NCBI GenBank assembly: GCA_001557505.1
Contig: LSAX01000005.1
Span: 868,001 to 932,000 of the forward strand
Direction: 5' to 3'
From: Reticulascus tulasneorum
Lineage: Eukaryota; Ascomycota; Sordariomycetes; Glomerellales; Reticulascaceae
DNA: 64,000 nt
The notes under the pieces are model-generated. The model was not told the origin of the DNA. It saw nothing but the letters and a program-made list of their open reading frames with translations, and did not search any database. This document shows positions 1-11,836 of the stretch, piece by piece. Within the stretch, counting starts at the first letter, position 1, and each line of letters begins with the position of its first letter. The position numbers and the translations under genes were made by a program.

Positions 1-761
1 CTGAGGATGCACCTTGGCTGAGGGTCAGGAGCTTGGTCATCGTTGGTCTGGCTTTGCAACAAAGCTCTATGAAGAAGAGAGACTAGGCAACAGCCGTGTT
101 GGAGCTGTCTGTTCTGGCCAGCTGTCATTGCCACATGAGGCAGCCAGCACTCAGAAGCTGGGTCTATAAATCACTTTTTCAATATGCTTTAGAGATGATC
201 AATATGTGACGACTCCCGCACCGACCAAGTCGGACTTGAATTCTAGATTCCGCCAACATATGGAGTGATTATCGGCCTCAATTCATTATCCAATGAATAT
301 TTAGCGTAGCATATGATGCCCGAGCAGCCTCAGTCAATCCTTGCCCATTATTCAATAGTGATATGGACAGCCATCCCCGCAATACGCAGGGACACAACAT
401 GGCAACCAACGCAGAGGACGGTTCTAGCGACTTACGTGGCAAATGATAGTCAAAGAAGCCGGCCAACCTGTCTTGGAACAATATGTGCCGTCCGGCTCGT
501 GTATGTGCATTGGGGGCGGCTAATTGAGTCTGCGGTGAACGTAGCATTCGAAGGATCGATCCTTGCAGCAGAATAATAAAAAAGACTATTGATCCAGCCA
601 CTGTAATACTTGAAGAAGAGGGGTCCAACCAACACACGCAAGGCACTTTTGACAATATATCACGATGAGATATTTAGCATTTTGGTCTTCTAGAACTCCT
701 CGTCGTTTTTGGCCCCTGGGATTCAATAACCAAGAATCCGCCCATCGTCCCCTCTGCAAAC
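1..761. other. Intergenic, left edge
   Basis: No gene is supported here. A TATAAA-like string lies near 164-169. A minus-strand ATG at 40..38 opens 13 codons that run off the left edge and could be the start of a neighbouring gene, but that is too little to call. Confidence 0.4.
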
Positions 762-2306
762 ATGAGAATGGTCACTAGCCAGCTCTTCACTGCTCTTGCG
801 GCAGTCTCGGGGCTTCCGGGAGCCGTCGCAAGGATCGACTTCTCGAAGTTCGGGCCCGATGATACGGTCAGCAGAGACGTCGTTATTATCGGAGGGGGGG
901 CTTCTGGCGCCCACGCGGCGGTCCGTCTGCGGGAGGACTTTGGGAAGAGTGTGGTCATAGTTGAGAAGCGGTCTATATTGGTAACCAAACTTCCGGAGAA
1001 TCATATTTCACCATAATTAATGATGGCCATACTGACAATTATCAAGGGTGGCCATGTGGATACCTTCGTTGACAAGCAGACGGGTTGGACTCAAGACTAC
1101 GGCATCCAGGTCTTTTTCCCGTACGAGGACGCGCTTAACTTCATCAAGCGGTTCAATGTGAGCCTCGTGCCAAGGGGGACGCCGGAACGCGCCAACGTTA
1201 CCCGCTATGTAGACTTTACCACCGGTCAGGAGCTCCAAAACTTCGTACCGCCGAGCAGGGACCCGGGTCTTGAAGCCGTCCGCAAGTTTCACGATATCCT
1301 CGTGGAGAAAGGGTACGACAAGATGACGGAGCCGGGCTACTGGAACCTGCCTCCCGGCCCCGAGATCCCGGAGGATTTGCTCCTTCCCATTGGCGAGTTC
1401 GTCAAGAAGTATGACATCGAGCCTATGCTACCCTTGATGTATCCCTCCACCGGCGGTGGTGTCGGCTCGCGCGGATATTTCACCAATCTCATGACTCTTA
1501 CCCTCACGAAGGCGTTCCCCGCCGCCTGGGTCAAGGCCTTCGTTGGCGAGATCCCAATGTCCCGTATCGAGAATGGCAACCAGAGGCTGTATGACGAGAT
1601 TACCGAGCTACTCGGGGACGACGTCTTGTACGAGACCGTTGTGGTCGACTCGGAGCGCAGCGACCAGGGCGTCAAGCTGGTTGTCGAAGGCAAAACGGGC
1701 AAGAAGCTGGTCCAGGCCAAGAAACTCCTGCTTGCCGTCCAGCCCACACGCGAGAATCTCGCACCCTTCGATCTCAACGAGTACGAGACAACCCTCTTCT
1801 CCAAGCCCAAGTACGGCAGAAGCCACACCGGCATCGCCGCGCACTCCAAGTTCCCCAACAACACCGCGCTCCGAAACACGCCTTCCTCCGCAGTGCAGGA
1901 CCCCAGCTCGCCATTCGTCAGCGGCACGCCCTTCATCATGAGCCTCTCCGGGTACACCGCCAACGCCTCGCGTTTCAGCGTCGGGGCCAGCGGCAGCGAC
2001 TACGTCGCGTTCGACGAGGCGGCGGCGCAGAAGCTCGTGCAGGATTCGCTACAAACGCTGGCGGACGCGGGCACCCTGCCCGACCTGGAGGGCGAGCCGG
2101 TCGAGATCGTGGCGTGGTCGGACCACGAGGTCGGGGGGTTCGGGGTCGAGCCGCAGGACATGCGGGCGGGCTGGATGGGGGAGCTGTACGCGTTGCAGGG
2201 GAAGCGGTCGACGTGGTTCACCGGTGGCGGGGTTGCGGCGGACTTTACGACGATTTTGTGGAAGTTCAACGATGGTCTTCTGCCCAAGATTGTGGAGGGT
2301 CTATAG
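762..2306 (+). CDS. Secreted FAD-dependent amine-oxidase-like oxidoreductase
   Basis: Two exons, 762-980 and 1047-2306, joined by a 66-nt phase-0 GT-AG intron, give 492 aa. Residues 1-23 look like a signal peptide. A Rossmann dinucleotide-binding motif (GGGASG, about residues 44-49) is followed by an acidic residue at the end of the second strand (E68). The splice restores the LGGHVDT motif typical of flavin-containing amine oxidases and beta-cyclopiazonate-dehydrogenase-like proteins; without the intron this motif is broken, which supports the model. The C-terminal WFTGGG.AADFTT stretch fits the second FAD-contact region. Family knowledge: FAD-linked oxidation of an amine or indole-type substrate. 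The substrate here is unknown; no biosynthetic cluster surrounds it, and the signal peptide suggests secretion or endomembrane location. Confidence 0.85.
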
Positions 2307-4491
2307 ACTGGGTATGGATAGTGTGGACTGTATTTGAGGAGCGCCATGCTCTCTTTCTCTCTTCCATTCTTGTAATTGCTTCAAAGTATCAAAAGGTGTT
2401 ACGTCAGAACTCTCTGAGATTGTCTTTAAGGGTGTGTGCAAATGTAACAGTATAAGAGAATTCGAAACTCTGACTTACCTTCAGCTCTCTTTGAAGGGGC
2501 TTAAGGAACCTCTTAATTAACCATTGGAAGATATCCTGTATCACGATGAAGTATACTTTAGGTGTTTATTGCTTGAGTAGAGTTGCTGCTAAAGTTATGG
2601 GAGTCATGCATAGACAGCGCTAGTAAGAACATAATAGTCGAGGCCGATCACGCTTATACTGATAAGGGACTACTATATCATGTAACTGGAACTTGGCTGA
2701 CTTATATCATCTAAGCCTCCATAATGGTTGGTTCCCTCTATCTGAATGTCCTGACGAGGATAAGGGGTTGATGTAACTCCTCGATCGGTGAGATACAGTT
2801 CATATAATGACTTGGCTAATACGCGGGAATATGTATATACAGTCATCATCGTAATAGCGATTCAGAGAAACCCAAGTCAATTATCATGTCTTTTGATCAG
2901 AAGGGGTTGCCCTCTTGGTGTGAGGCAATGGCTCCATGGCACGGGTAGACCCCAACTCCGGAGTTTGACCGAAGCCGAAGCTTTCCCGGGTGAAGCCTTA
3001 AAGCCACCTCCCCACTTTCGTTCCATAATAAGCAGAGTACGGAGTACCTTACGTATATCACACGTAGCTATGACCAATCTTGTCCCATCTCCCTCTCCCT
3101 TTTACGGCGTCGGCAATCTCTATTCCACGGGTGCGATTGCTGTTCCTCTGGGACCAGCGTTTTTGTGGCGCGTCCAGGAGTGGTTCGATCATGCCTTGTA
3201 TTCGGCTCATCCGGACTGTAACACTGGTTCCCGTCAGAGGCATCCTAGTTTCCTCTGCAAAGGCCCCCTCGGAAGTCAGAGCACCTAGGTACTACGTGTT
3301 GCGTAACTTGGAAGTTGGTCGACTACCTACGCAAGGCTATCTAGCAAGGAGAGGCTCCGGCGGATGAAGGGGAGAAGGAGGAATCAAGAATGAGGAGGGG
3401 GCTCAGCACTAGATCGCACAGCATGTAGAAAAAATAGGAGCCTGGAGCAGAAATTGCTGGCCATCATGCAACAGCAAAAAGCATGATGGAAATGACTACG
3501 GTAGCCCCTCTTGGTGTGGCTGTAAAATGAATCCCGCCGTCCCATGCCCTGTGGCTAAGCCCACCACCCACCACCAACTCCCCCCCTCAGGTAGGGAGGG
3601 AGGGTGGCACTGGTGGTAGGTAGGTAAATGCATCCAGAAGTAGCGCGCAGACAGCCGTGGGCTGGGACGGCTATGCAAGTCTCAGAGAAAGAGTTGGCCC
3701 TTTTCCATCACATCTACGTCCGTACGTATGTACGTGTTATTTTTTGCTGAGCAGCAGATCCTCCCCTCCCGAAACACACTGTCACGCTCCCTGACCTCGC
3801 ACGCCCTCGAACTGGTACCCGCGTTGGCGTGCATTGCATCACGAGACACCCCCGTTAGCCTCTCGCCCAATCCCCCCCCTTTGGTCTTGAGGTGATAACT
3901 GCAGAGTACAGTTGGCCAGAGGGGGGGAATAGAGATAGGCCACATCCTTTCCGGTGCATCGAAGTGATTGTTTGTTGTTATTGTTACAGTACATATCCCA
4001 ACATCCAACCGGCCGGCCAGGGCCTCCCCCTTATCAGTGATCAGCATCCACCCACTCACCTGCTGACTAGGCCAGCCTAGGCCTGCTGCTACTGTGATCT
4101 GTACAAAGGTAACTTAGTGGGCTGCCAAAGACGCGTCCACTCGTGTAAAGTAATTAGGTACTGCTTACGGAGTACTTCGTGCCCACTTGGGTACCGAATT
4201 TGTGGCCCGTGCCTCTCGTTCGGCAACCCACCCCCCTGGGGCTTTAATTATTACTTTTTGGATCATTTGCCCTGTAACGCTACTTTCCAGTATCTTAACC
4301 TTACCTACCTAGGGTGTGTTCGATATTGCAACCTCATTTCCCCCACCTTCACTCAAGCATCTAGATTCTGCCTCTTCTCTGTCCGTTCGTCTTCACTCCA
4401 CCAAAACCCCCGACCATCGCGCTGGACTGCAATGATAAGCGATTCGCCTGACCCAACCCAGGACTCCCAGTGATTACTCACTCACCCGAAC
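2307..4491. other. Intergenic, about 2.2 kb
   Basis: Several overlapping ORFs up to 166 codons occur but have no recognisable domain, no shared splice pattern and no consistent codon signal. The right part is pyrimidine-rich (4320-4490) and is likely the promoter and 5' UTR of the F-box gene. The string TACGGAGTA, common between genes in such fungi, occurs twice. Confidence 0.4.
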
Positions 4492-6364
4492 ATGGCCGTT
4501 TGCGTGGCAGAGCCTTTCTCGGCCAGCCAAGAAGATGCCACCGACGACGTCACGCTCATTCCCAGGGATCCGTCTGGTCTCGACCGATCCTCCCGGGACG
4601 ACTTCGACGGTAATGCCACCGCCGAATTGGCCTCCATAATGACCACCTCCATCATCACCACCGTCCTCAACGCCTCGTCGAACCCCGTGTCGCCTGGCCC
4701 GTCCAGTCCGCCCCTCGAGCAAGTTAAGAGCAATGACTTCGTGCCGCCGACCCGACCCAGCAGCACCCCCTTTCCGCATCCTGAGCATCGCAATTCCAGT
4801 TCCTGCTGCTCGGGCGAATCCGATCATGTCGGCATCTACGGCCAGGCAGTCATCGCCCCGCCGCCATCCTTCCCCGAACCCAGCGAGATGTCCCAGTCCA
4901 TGAACCTGAACGATCTGCCGGCAGAGATCCACGAGTGCATACTCGATCACCTGTTTGGGTACCGCGTTTCTACGACATCGAAGAGTTCCCTGGGCATGCA
5001 GAGTATTACGAAGAGCTGGGGGACAGCGCTTCGGCATTCGCGGAGGAAAGAGTTGTCCCAGTTGGCACTGGTGAGCCCGGTATGGCGAATCCTGATCCAG
5101 GAGCGGCTATATCGCCATATCAAGTTGAAGGCCACGGTGGAGTCCCTGGAGCATTCGATGGATTACTTTGCCCAGCACCAGCACCTGCGGTCATATGTCA
5201 AGCACATCGAATTGTGGTTTCCCGTCTTCCAGCCTAAATATGGCCCGTTGGCCTTGAGCACCACTCTCGCCCTCCCAACAGTTACCATGGACGGCCTGAC
5301 CAATGCCACCTACACCCTCCCTGCCAACAACTGCACTCTGGAGGAGGCCTTTGCGTTTGTGGTCAAGACCCTTCCCGATGTGCATGTGTTGACGATTGAG
5401 GGGGGCGAGCGGAAGAAGGCCCCAAAGGTGCAACATTCGTTCGCCAGCTCGACTCCTGGATGGCATCTGCCTGCTCTTCCTTCAGTCCGCACGCTGGTGA
5501 CGAGGGGCCAGTGGAATCTGATGCGAGATGATACCGACTTCTCGTTCGTGCTGTCCGCGCTACCAAACTTGAACGAGTGGCATGGATCCTACAGCAAGCC
5601 CAAGTCGAAGAGCTATCTCAGCATGGCAAGCATTCTGCCCAAGCTACCGACTAACCTTACCCACCTGAATTTGTGTCTGGAGGGGGACTATCGAAGGGAG
5701 ATTACGTGCCCCCCATTCTATATGAAGGTGTCGAACCAGTTGCACTTCTGCACCCGGCTGGCCGAGGCAACGCCGGCTCTTGAGCATCTGGCCTACACTG
5801 GACGGGTTTGCAAGGCTTTCTTCAACATGGCGGCGCTCAAAGTGGATCCCAGGACTACACGATTGAAGACAATTGATCTCACGGTCAAGAATTGCTGCCG
5901 GCCTGTCCCGCAGTTTCACGACTCTGGTAGCGGGATCCAAGATATGAACTTTATCCACTCGTTCGAAATGCTTGTTCTGGCAGGGATCCGATCCATGTCA
6001 ACACTCAGGGCTCTGGACTACCTGCGGATCCGCTTCGTGGATCTCGGTGAGTGTGCCAACCGTGTGAAGCCGCTGAAACTCTGCTAACCACCAACTTCTA
6101 GATTCTCCTGTTCCCCCACTCAACCCATACTTCCTCCTCCGGGATGGATGGTGCTCTGGGGTCTGGAGCGACAATATCTTGGCAGAGTTGAACCGAGTCC
6201 GACCTGCCACCAAGTTCGAAGAGTTGAGCGAGTCGTTTGGTGAGATCGGGTTCAACAAGGATGGTCGTATGGTGATCAGTCCCGACTACCCCCGGTCACG
6301 CGTCATGTCCCTCAAGCTGGCGAACTATGCTCTGCTCGCAGGGAGCGTCGCCACCATAACATAA
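4492..6364 (+). CDS. F-box protein
   Basis: Exons 4492-6046 and 6102-6364, split by a 55-nt phase-1 intron, encode 605 aa. An acidic, Ser/Pro/Thr-rich N-terminus (about residues 1-130) precedes an F-box whose core reads LNDLPAEIHECILDHLFG (about 137-154), followed by the usual downstream tryptophan-containing helix (PVWRILIQERLYRHIKL). The remainder is a leucine-rich region with weak LRR-like periodicity, as in many fungal F-box substrate receptors. Family knowledge: the F-box binds Skp1 in SCF ubiquitin ligases and the C-terminal part selects substrate. The substrate is not predictable. The acceptor at 6101 and the frame continuing to the stop at 6364 are clear. Confidence 0.85.
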
Positions 6365-7458
6365 CTTACCAGGTCAGCAAGATCTTTCTCTCCTGAAGGG
6401 ATCTTTTCATGGGGAGCATACTGCACAAATGTTCGAAACGAAGAACAGTCGATGTTTCGAAAGACTTGTCAATGGACGAAAATGAATACAAATGGGCGTT
6501 AATACGAAAGCCACATAGAAGGGATCTGATTTTGTTGCTCATGAAGACGCTCATACCCAACCCTTCTAATTGGGTTCGCATGTTGGAACCGAGGGATCTG
6601 TTGGAGTTTTGCGAGGGAAAACGGGCTGGGCTTGGGATTAATGGAGTCCGAGAGGAATAGCACAAGGTTTCCGGCGGTTTTCTGGCATGTGGTTTTTGCT
6701 TTGCATTATCTGGACTTTGCCCCATCACGAACGGAGGGTGGGATTTGTTTCGCAGTCCGAGGACGGATGAATGAGGGATGAGAAATGTCTGAGTAGTAGA
6801 CGGCATATGAAGTAGATAGGTGATATGGGGGAACCGCATCTGTCCAGTGAGGCAATTTTATGCCACACTCTCTGTTCGATGACTTTATCGATGACGAAGG
6901 AAAGAGATGACTAGTTTCATGAAGGTGTCGCTTAGGGATACAGTGAGTGAGAGTTTTCCATGCAGGCTAGTGCAACGATGAAGGACACAGTGACTGGTAC
7001 TGCATATTGGTTCTCAACTTACATCGAGACCTTATCTGAGATGGGACCGACATCCTCGTCAGACTAGCAACTGCACTCCAGACTTATAATGCATGACATG
7101 CTTGCCCAGACTCCTTTTACTCTTCCCCAGCGAGGCTTTAACGTATTTAAAGCTGCCCCCCAGCGGTGATTAGTCCCCCCCCTTCAGTAGGCGTGGTTGA
7201 AATTCCAATATACCGCCGTGGCTGAGCCACTAAGCCGCTTTTGCACGTCATTATCTTCCACATCCTCCCCTCGCAGGAGATAGGCGCGGGACATTCCGTC
7301 GAGAGCATAGAGTAGATCAGAGGAGCTCGCATCCCCGACATTCTCCATCGCATAACGCGTTGTTTCGTCTCAGACTGTCGCGGCTCGCGCGACTCCTATC
7401 GTACGAGAACCCGCGGTGTACATCCGACAACGCGATCGGTGCGCCATACCGGAAAACC
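6365..7458. other. Intergenic
   Basis: Holds the 3' flank of the F-box gene and the promoter of the next gene. Short overlapping ORFs on both strands (up to 157 codons) show no domain. No repeat or RNA gene recognised. Confidence 0.4.
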
Positions 7459-8696
7459 ATGTCAACATCAACCTTTCATAGACCACCAGTCGCCGCGCTC
7501 ACGACGGTGTGGACGCCGTCTTGTGGGTGGGATGCAATTCTGGCAGAGGATGTGACTACACGAGCGCCGTCATCTTGCTATCCTCCTAACTGGGGTAACG
7601 ATCCAGTTGAAGATTACTACTCTCCAGCCATTTGCCCAAGCGGGTTCAGTGCCGCTTGTACGCCTTGGTACTTTCACTCGGGTGGGAACTTCCCACTCCC
7701 CGAGGAGACGGCGTGGCTGTGCGCCGAAATGTAGGAGAATCTCGTCGTAGCCCGACCACATTATCCAAAGTTGATCCAGCTAACCGCTCATGCGCCATTT
7801 GCAGAGGGTATAACTGCTGGTCCAAGGATCCATTCAAAGCGTACTCGACATACAGTACGGGGGCGGACGGCAGCCTGTACACTTCTCGACGCTCGTTCAT
7901 ACAGATCCGATGGCAGTCTTCGGATCTCGCAATTCTTGAAACTCATCCATTGAGTCTCAGCGTAACCCGTGGCGCTTCGACTTCCACTGTAGCCTCGGCT
8001 CCTACGGCTGGCAGCGGGTCGCCGAGTTCCGAATCCAGCGACCCCAAGCCAGGCAAGGGCCTGTCTAAGCGTGCCAGAATCGGGATTGGTGTTGGCATCG
8101 CGGTAGCAGTTCTGCTTGTATGCGTTGCAGTCGTCTTCTTCATAAGGTGGTATCGAGCGAGCAGGACCAAGAAGGGAGGCGAGTCGGGAGAAGAAGAAGA
8201 TAGGCTAGGCGAGTTGAGTGGAGAGTCTAAGCTCTCCCCGGCAGTGGAGCTCGGCACATCACGCACCGCGGAGCTTGAGGCAACGTCGCCGGCCGCAGCG
8301 ATCTCAACGACGCAGACACTTGAAGACGGCAGGAAAAGTGACCCAACTATGTACGCTCACGAAATAGACTCCCGGCCCCGTGAGAACCTGCTTCCGGTGG
8401 AGCTCCCAGTCGAGCCAACCACTCTCGCATCGCCCTCACCAGCGGATATTCCGGAACCGGCTCAGCGGTCGGGCAAGGTTGTCCCAAATACACCGCCGGC
8501 TGCGACCCAAGAACCAGCACCAAGCCACTCGGCATTCCCCGAAGTCGTCGAAGCTGGACCAAACGTGGCGGCGCTGAAGGCGCTACAGGCGAGGCAGGCC
8601 GACCTGGAGCGGGAACGGCAACGAATCTTGCGGCTGCAGGAGATCGAGGCGGAGCAGGCTATGCTACAGAAACAGATATCGGAGATAAATATGTGA
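7459..8696 (+). CDS. Fungal single-pass membrane protein with Cys-containing ectodomain and coiled-coil tail
   Basis: Exons 7459-7730 and 7805-8696 with a 74-nt phase-2 intron encode 387 aa. The ectodomain has the signature of a large fungal family: LTT.WTP.C near the N-terminus, PPNWGN, SPAICPSGF.AACT, and, restored by splicing, a TAWLC...GYNC segment followed by IRWQSSDL. A Ser/Thr-rich stalk leads into one transmembrane helix (about residues 183-207, flanked by basic residues), then a Pro/Glu-rich cytoplasmic region and a C-terminal coiled coil (about 345-385, Glu/Gln/Leu-rich). The chosen start is the first ATG of the frame; there is no classical signal peptide, which is usual in this family. 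The arrangement resembles cell-wall stress sensors (WSC/Mid2-like topology), but I see no WSC domain and infer no precise role. Confidence 0.8.
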
Positions 8697-9285
8697 TTCG
8701 GGAATCTTTATCTCTCTCGAGGTAGTTTCCTTGTTGGTGTATATATTGAGATGAGAGGAGGAGTGTGATTACAACGACTGAGCGAGCCATGACATGGACT
8801 ATTCCGGCGATCGTCCTCATGAGATCCAGTCTCAGTTATATTTCAACTGGCGGGGCTACTAATAAGACTCTATGGACGTACATCCCACATAAAGATGTAG
8901 TATTGTTTAATCCTCAGCCCCTAGCAGAGGATGATATCCTGCTTATCTAGCCCCCAAGCTGCCCCGGTCTTTGCTCCTGAGTGTTCCCAATAACGCAAAT
9001 TCGTTTTCAGAGCCATGCTCACCTGGCGAAACCGTCTTCAGCGTCTCCGCGGTGATGCACATGTCTCACACGAGCTTATAGTGGCCCCAAGTCGGCGTCT
9101 CCTCATGAATATATGGAGATCTGGCCCGACGACAATGCAGCATAGAACACATTGAAGACGTGCAGTTTGCTACAAGTCTCGACGTGTGCTAGTACGTCGC
9201 CATCGAAGCCAACTGAGTGCGGCCTCGTATACTCCGAATTAGGTATGGAGCCCGGGGCCTCCATGGCTCAACCGGCTGCCGGGGT

Positions 9286-9344
9286 GGGTGAGCCTAAAGC
9301 GGCGGGCTCACCCCAGCTCACCCCGATTGGGGCCCTGGTGAGCC
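9286..9344. repeat. Hairpin-forming inverted repeat
   Basis: GGGTGAGCC at 9286-9294 is perfectly complementary to GGCTCACCC at 9305-9313 (10-nt loop). A further GGTGAGCC at 9337-9344 can pair with the same right arm, and CTCACCCC is repeated directly around 9308-9324. This could be a degenerate mobile-element end or a local structure. Confidence 0.6.
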
Positions 9345-9524
9345 GAGGTAGCCCCGAACACCGGAATGGAAAGTGTCTATTATTTTTACCTCTTCCCCAG
9401 ATTTCTACCGGCATTGTCTGGAGCAAGGACAAAAAACTTTTACGCTAAGCACTCTAATCTACTGTTTCTTTCTTGATCACGTGATGGGAGTAAGGAAAGT
9501 TGAAGGTCACGTGGCGTCACCATC

Positions 9525-9531
9525 TGACTCA
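9525..9531. promoter_or_regulatory. TGACTCA box (Gcn4/CpcA-type site)
   Basis: A perfect TGACTCA lies 94 bp upstream of the chorismate synthase ATG. In fungi this is the cross-pathway control element bound by Gcn4/CpcA, which induces amino-acid biosynthesis genes on starvation. The position and the target gene agree with that role; binding itself is inferred. Confidence 0.6.
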
Positions 9532-9624
9532 CAACTTTTTTTTCTTCGACCTTCGTGACATCAGCTTTGGAATTAAGGTCTTTTAGATCCATATTCTCAC
9601 CATTGGACCTCATTCTCATTCACC

Positions 9625-10946
9625 ATGTCAACTTTCGGCCAGTACTTCCGCGTACACACGTAGGTTTTGGCATGAACCAATTGGCGCATGCAGCACTCAC
9701 ATTCTTTAGGTATGGCGAAAGCCACTGCAAGTCCGTGGGCGTAATCCTGGATGGCGTCCCTCCTCTGCTATCCCTCACAGAGGCAGACATTCAACCCCAA
9801 CTAACGCGCCGCCGGCCGGGCCAGAGCGCCATCACGACCCAAAGAAATGAGAAAGATCGCGTGGAGATCCAGTCGGGCACGGAGCATGGAATGACCCTCG
9901 GGACTCCAATTGCTCTGCGCATTCTGAATGAGGATCACCGACCTACAGACTATGGAAAAGGCACAATGGACCAATTCCCTCGCCCAAGCCATGCCGACTG
10001 GACATACCAAGAGAAATACGGTATCCGAGCCGCAAGGTACGTAATACCATGATACGCCCGTCCTTTACGAATATGTACTGATTGGCCCTTCTTGTCTAGT
10101 GGAGGTGGGAGAGCTAGCGCAAGAGAAACTATTGGAAGAGTTGCGGCCGGCGCGGTAGCTGAAAAGATCCTCTCACACTACGGCATTGAAATTGTGGCAT
10201 TCACATCCTCCGTGGGCTCCGAATACCTCTTCCCCCCGACAAGCGAGCACCCGCACTCGTCAACGAATCCTGAGTTCCTCCGGTTGCTGGACGAAATTAC
10301 CCGCGAGAAGGTAGACTCGTTTGCTCCCACAAGATGTCCAGATCTGGCCATGTCTGCACGAATGGAAGCCCTCATCACGAAGTTCCGTGACTCAAATGAC
10401 AGTATCGGCGGCACCGTTACCTGTGTTTTGCGTGGCGTACCCCCAGGGCTAGGAGAGCCTTCCTTTGACAAACTGGAGGCCATGCTCGCGCATGCTATGC
10501 TCTCGATACCTTCGACGAAAGGTTTCGAAATAGGGTCCGGTTTTGGTGGATGTGCTATGCCGGGTAGTGTACACAACGACCCGTTTATCAAAGCCCCAGA
10601 GGCTCCGAATGGAGCCAATACTACCACCCCACGGCCGAGACTGACAACGAAGACGAACAACAGTGGTGGAATCCAAGGAGGGATATCGAACGGTGCTCAT
10701 ATCTACTTCACTGTTGCGTTCAAACCACCGGCAACTATTGGTCTGCCTCAAACCACCTCCAGCTACGGCGAGGTCGAAGGTATTTTGGAGGCTAAAGGCA
10801 GACACGATCCCTGTGTCGTTCCTCGCGCAATTCCAATTGTAGAGGCTATGAGCAGTCTTGTGCTGATAGATGCTCTACTGGCTCAAAAGGCCAGAGAAGG
10901 AGTGCGGGACGCTTTGGTGTTGAATAGGAAGATCGCTGCGGAGTAG
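9625..10946 (+). CDS. ARO2: Chorismate synthase
   Basis: Exons 9625-9659, 9710-10036 and 10100-10946 (introns of 50 and 63 nt) encode 402 aa. The first two splices restore RVHTYGESHC and [16 protein letters not shown], both hallmark segments. The two catalytic histidines are present (H17 in GESHC; the His of RPSHAD), as are [19 protein letters not shown] and [15 protein letters not shown]. The enzyme converts 5-enolpyruvylshikimate-3-phosphate to chorismate using reduced FMN, the last step of the shikimate pathway in the cytosol. Fungal enzymes are bifunctional, with an NADPH:FMN reductase activity. The sequence departs from the form I know from housekeeping fungal copies at several positions ([23 protein letters not shown]) and has a short C-terminus, so it may be a second copy. 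A TGACTCA box sits upstream. Confidence 0.93.
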
Positions 10947-11836
10947 CTATGGTGTTATCGCCCCTACCTTTGCTACACCTGACTATAGATATACTGGATT
11001 GGAAAATCAATGAACTAATGTCTGTCAACTCACCTGTAGGTTGGGCAAGCGTCGAGAGTGTGTCCTGAAGAATCCCCAAGGATACATCGAGAAACAACCG
11101 CATTCCAATGCATGTCGTTTGTCTGACCCTGGATGAAAATCCAATAGCTGGATCTCATTCCCCTTCAGATCAGTGGTTATGGTAGACTCAGCGTTGTGGC
11201 AATCCCCATCCGCGGGAGAACGGTAAAGTACAACGCTGACGGATGAAGGAAGTCGGAAGTCAATGCATATGAGCACATCTCATCCTATCACCGCAGCGAG
11301 CGCTGTAGTTGTGAGACGATTAAATCTACTGTATTAGTGCTTCAGATGGTCTTTCCCTTCATGAGATCGTTAGGACATATACTCCCCCAAGTTATGCTGA
11401 CGAACCAGCATGGGATGAAAAGTTGGGATTGGGGATGTCAGTCCCAGGAGGATGAGTTGATGGGGATTGACTTCTGGCTAATGCTGGTTTTCTTCACTGG
11501 GAACCTGGCTCGATGAATAAGGAGCCAGAGTAGTGGGCAGCTGCTATGTCCAGACAATCTTGTCTAGGTACTCCTGTCATTATACCGAAAACTATGAAAA
11601 TATAACTGGTCATTCAAACCATAATCTAGAGGGCACACCTCTACCCCGCCCGCCGTTCTTATTGTGGTGCGAAGTGATATATCTCCACCACGGCAGTTGT
11701 CCGGACGCGTCTCCTTTAGCCTGAGCAACTACACCCTAAAAGTAGGTATATGAGCAGCCCGGGTCTGATGCCTTGGCACATTTTGATATACCAAGAAGAC
11801 CGCGCCTTGACATGAGAATCGCGACTACGGGAAAAC
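10947..11836. other. Intergenic
   Basis: No gene, repeat or RNA recognised; short ORFs lack domains. Confidence 0.4.

Larger units (their letters stand above)
8697..9624. other. Intergenic with GC-rich inverted repeats
   Basis: No gene supported. A compact GC-rich cluster of inverted and direct copies of GGTGAGCC/GGCTCACC lies at 9286-9344. Two CACGTG-type or TCACGTG strings (near 9477 and 9507) and a TGACTCA box lie in the promoter of the downstream chorismate synthase. Confidence 0.5.

Noticed and set aside
1..40. Minus-strand ATG with 13 codons at the left edge, possible signal-peptide start
   Set aside because: Too short to judge; the rest lies outside the window.
2788..3288. 166-codon ORF in a long intergenic region
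   Set aside because: No domain, no signal, and overlapped by equally long ORFs in other frames.
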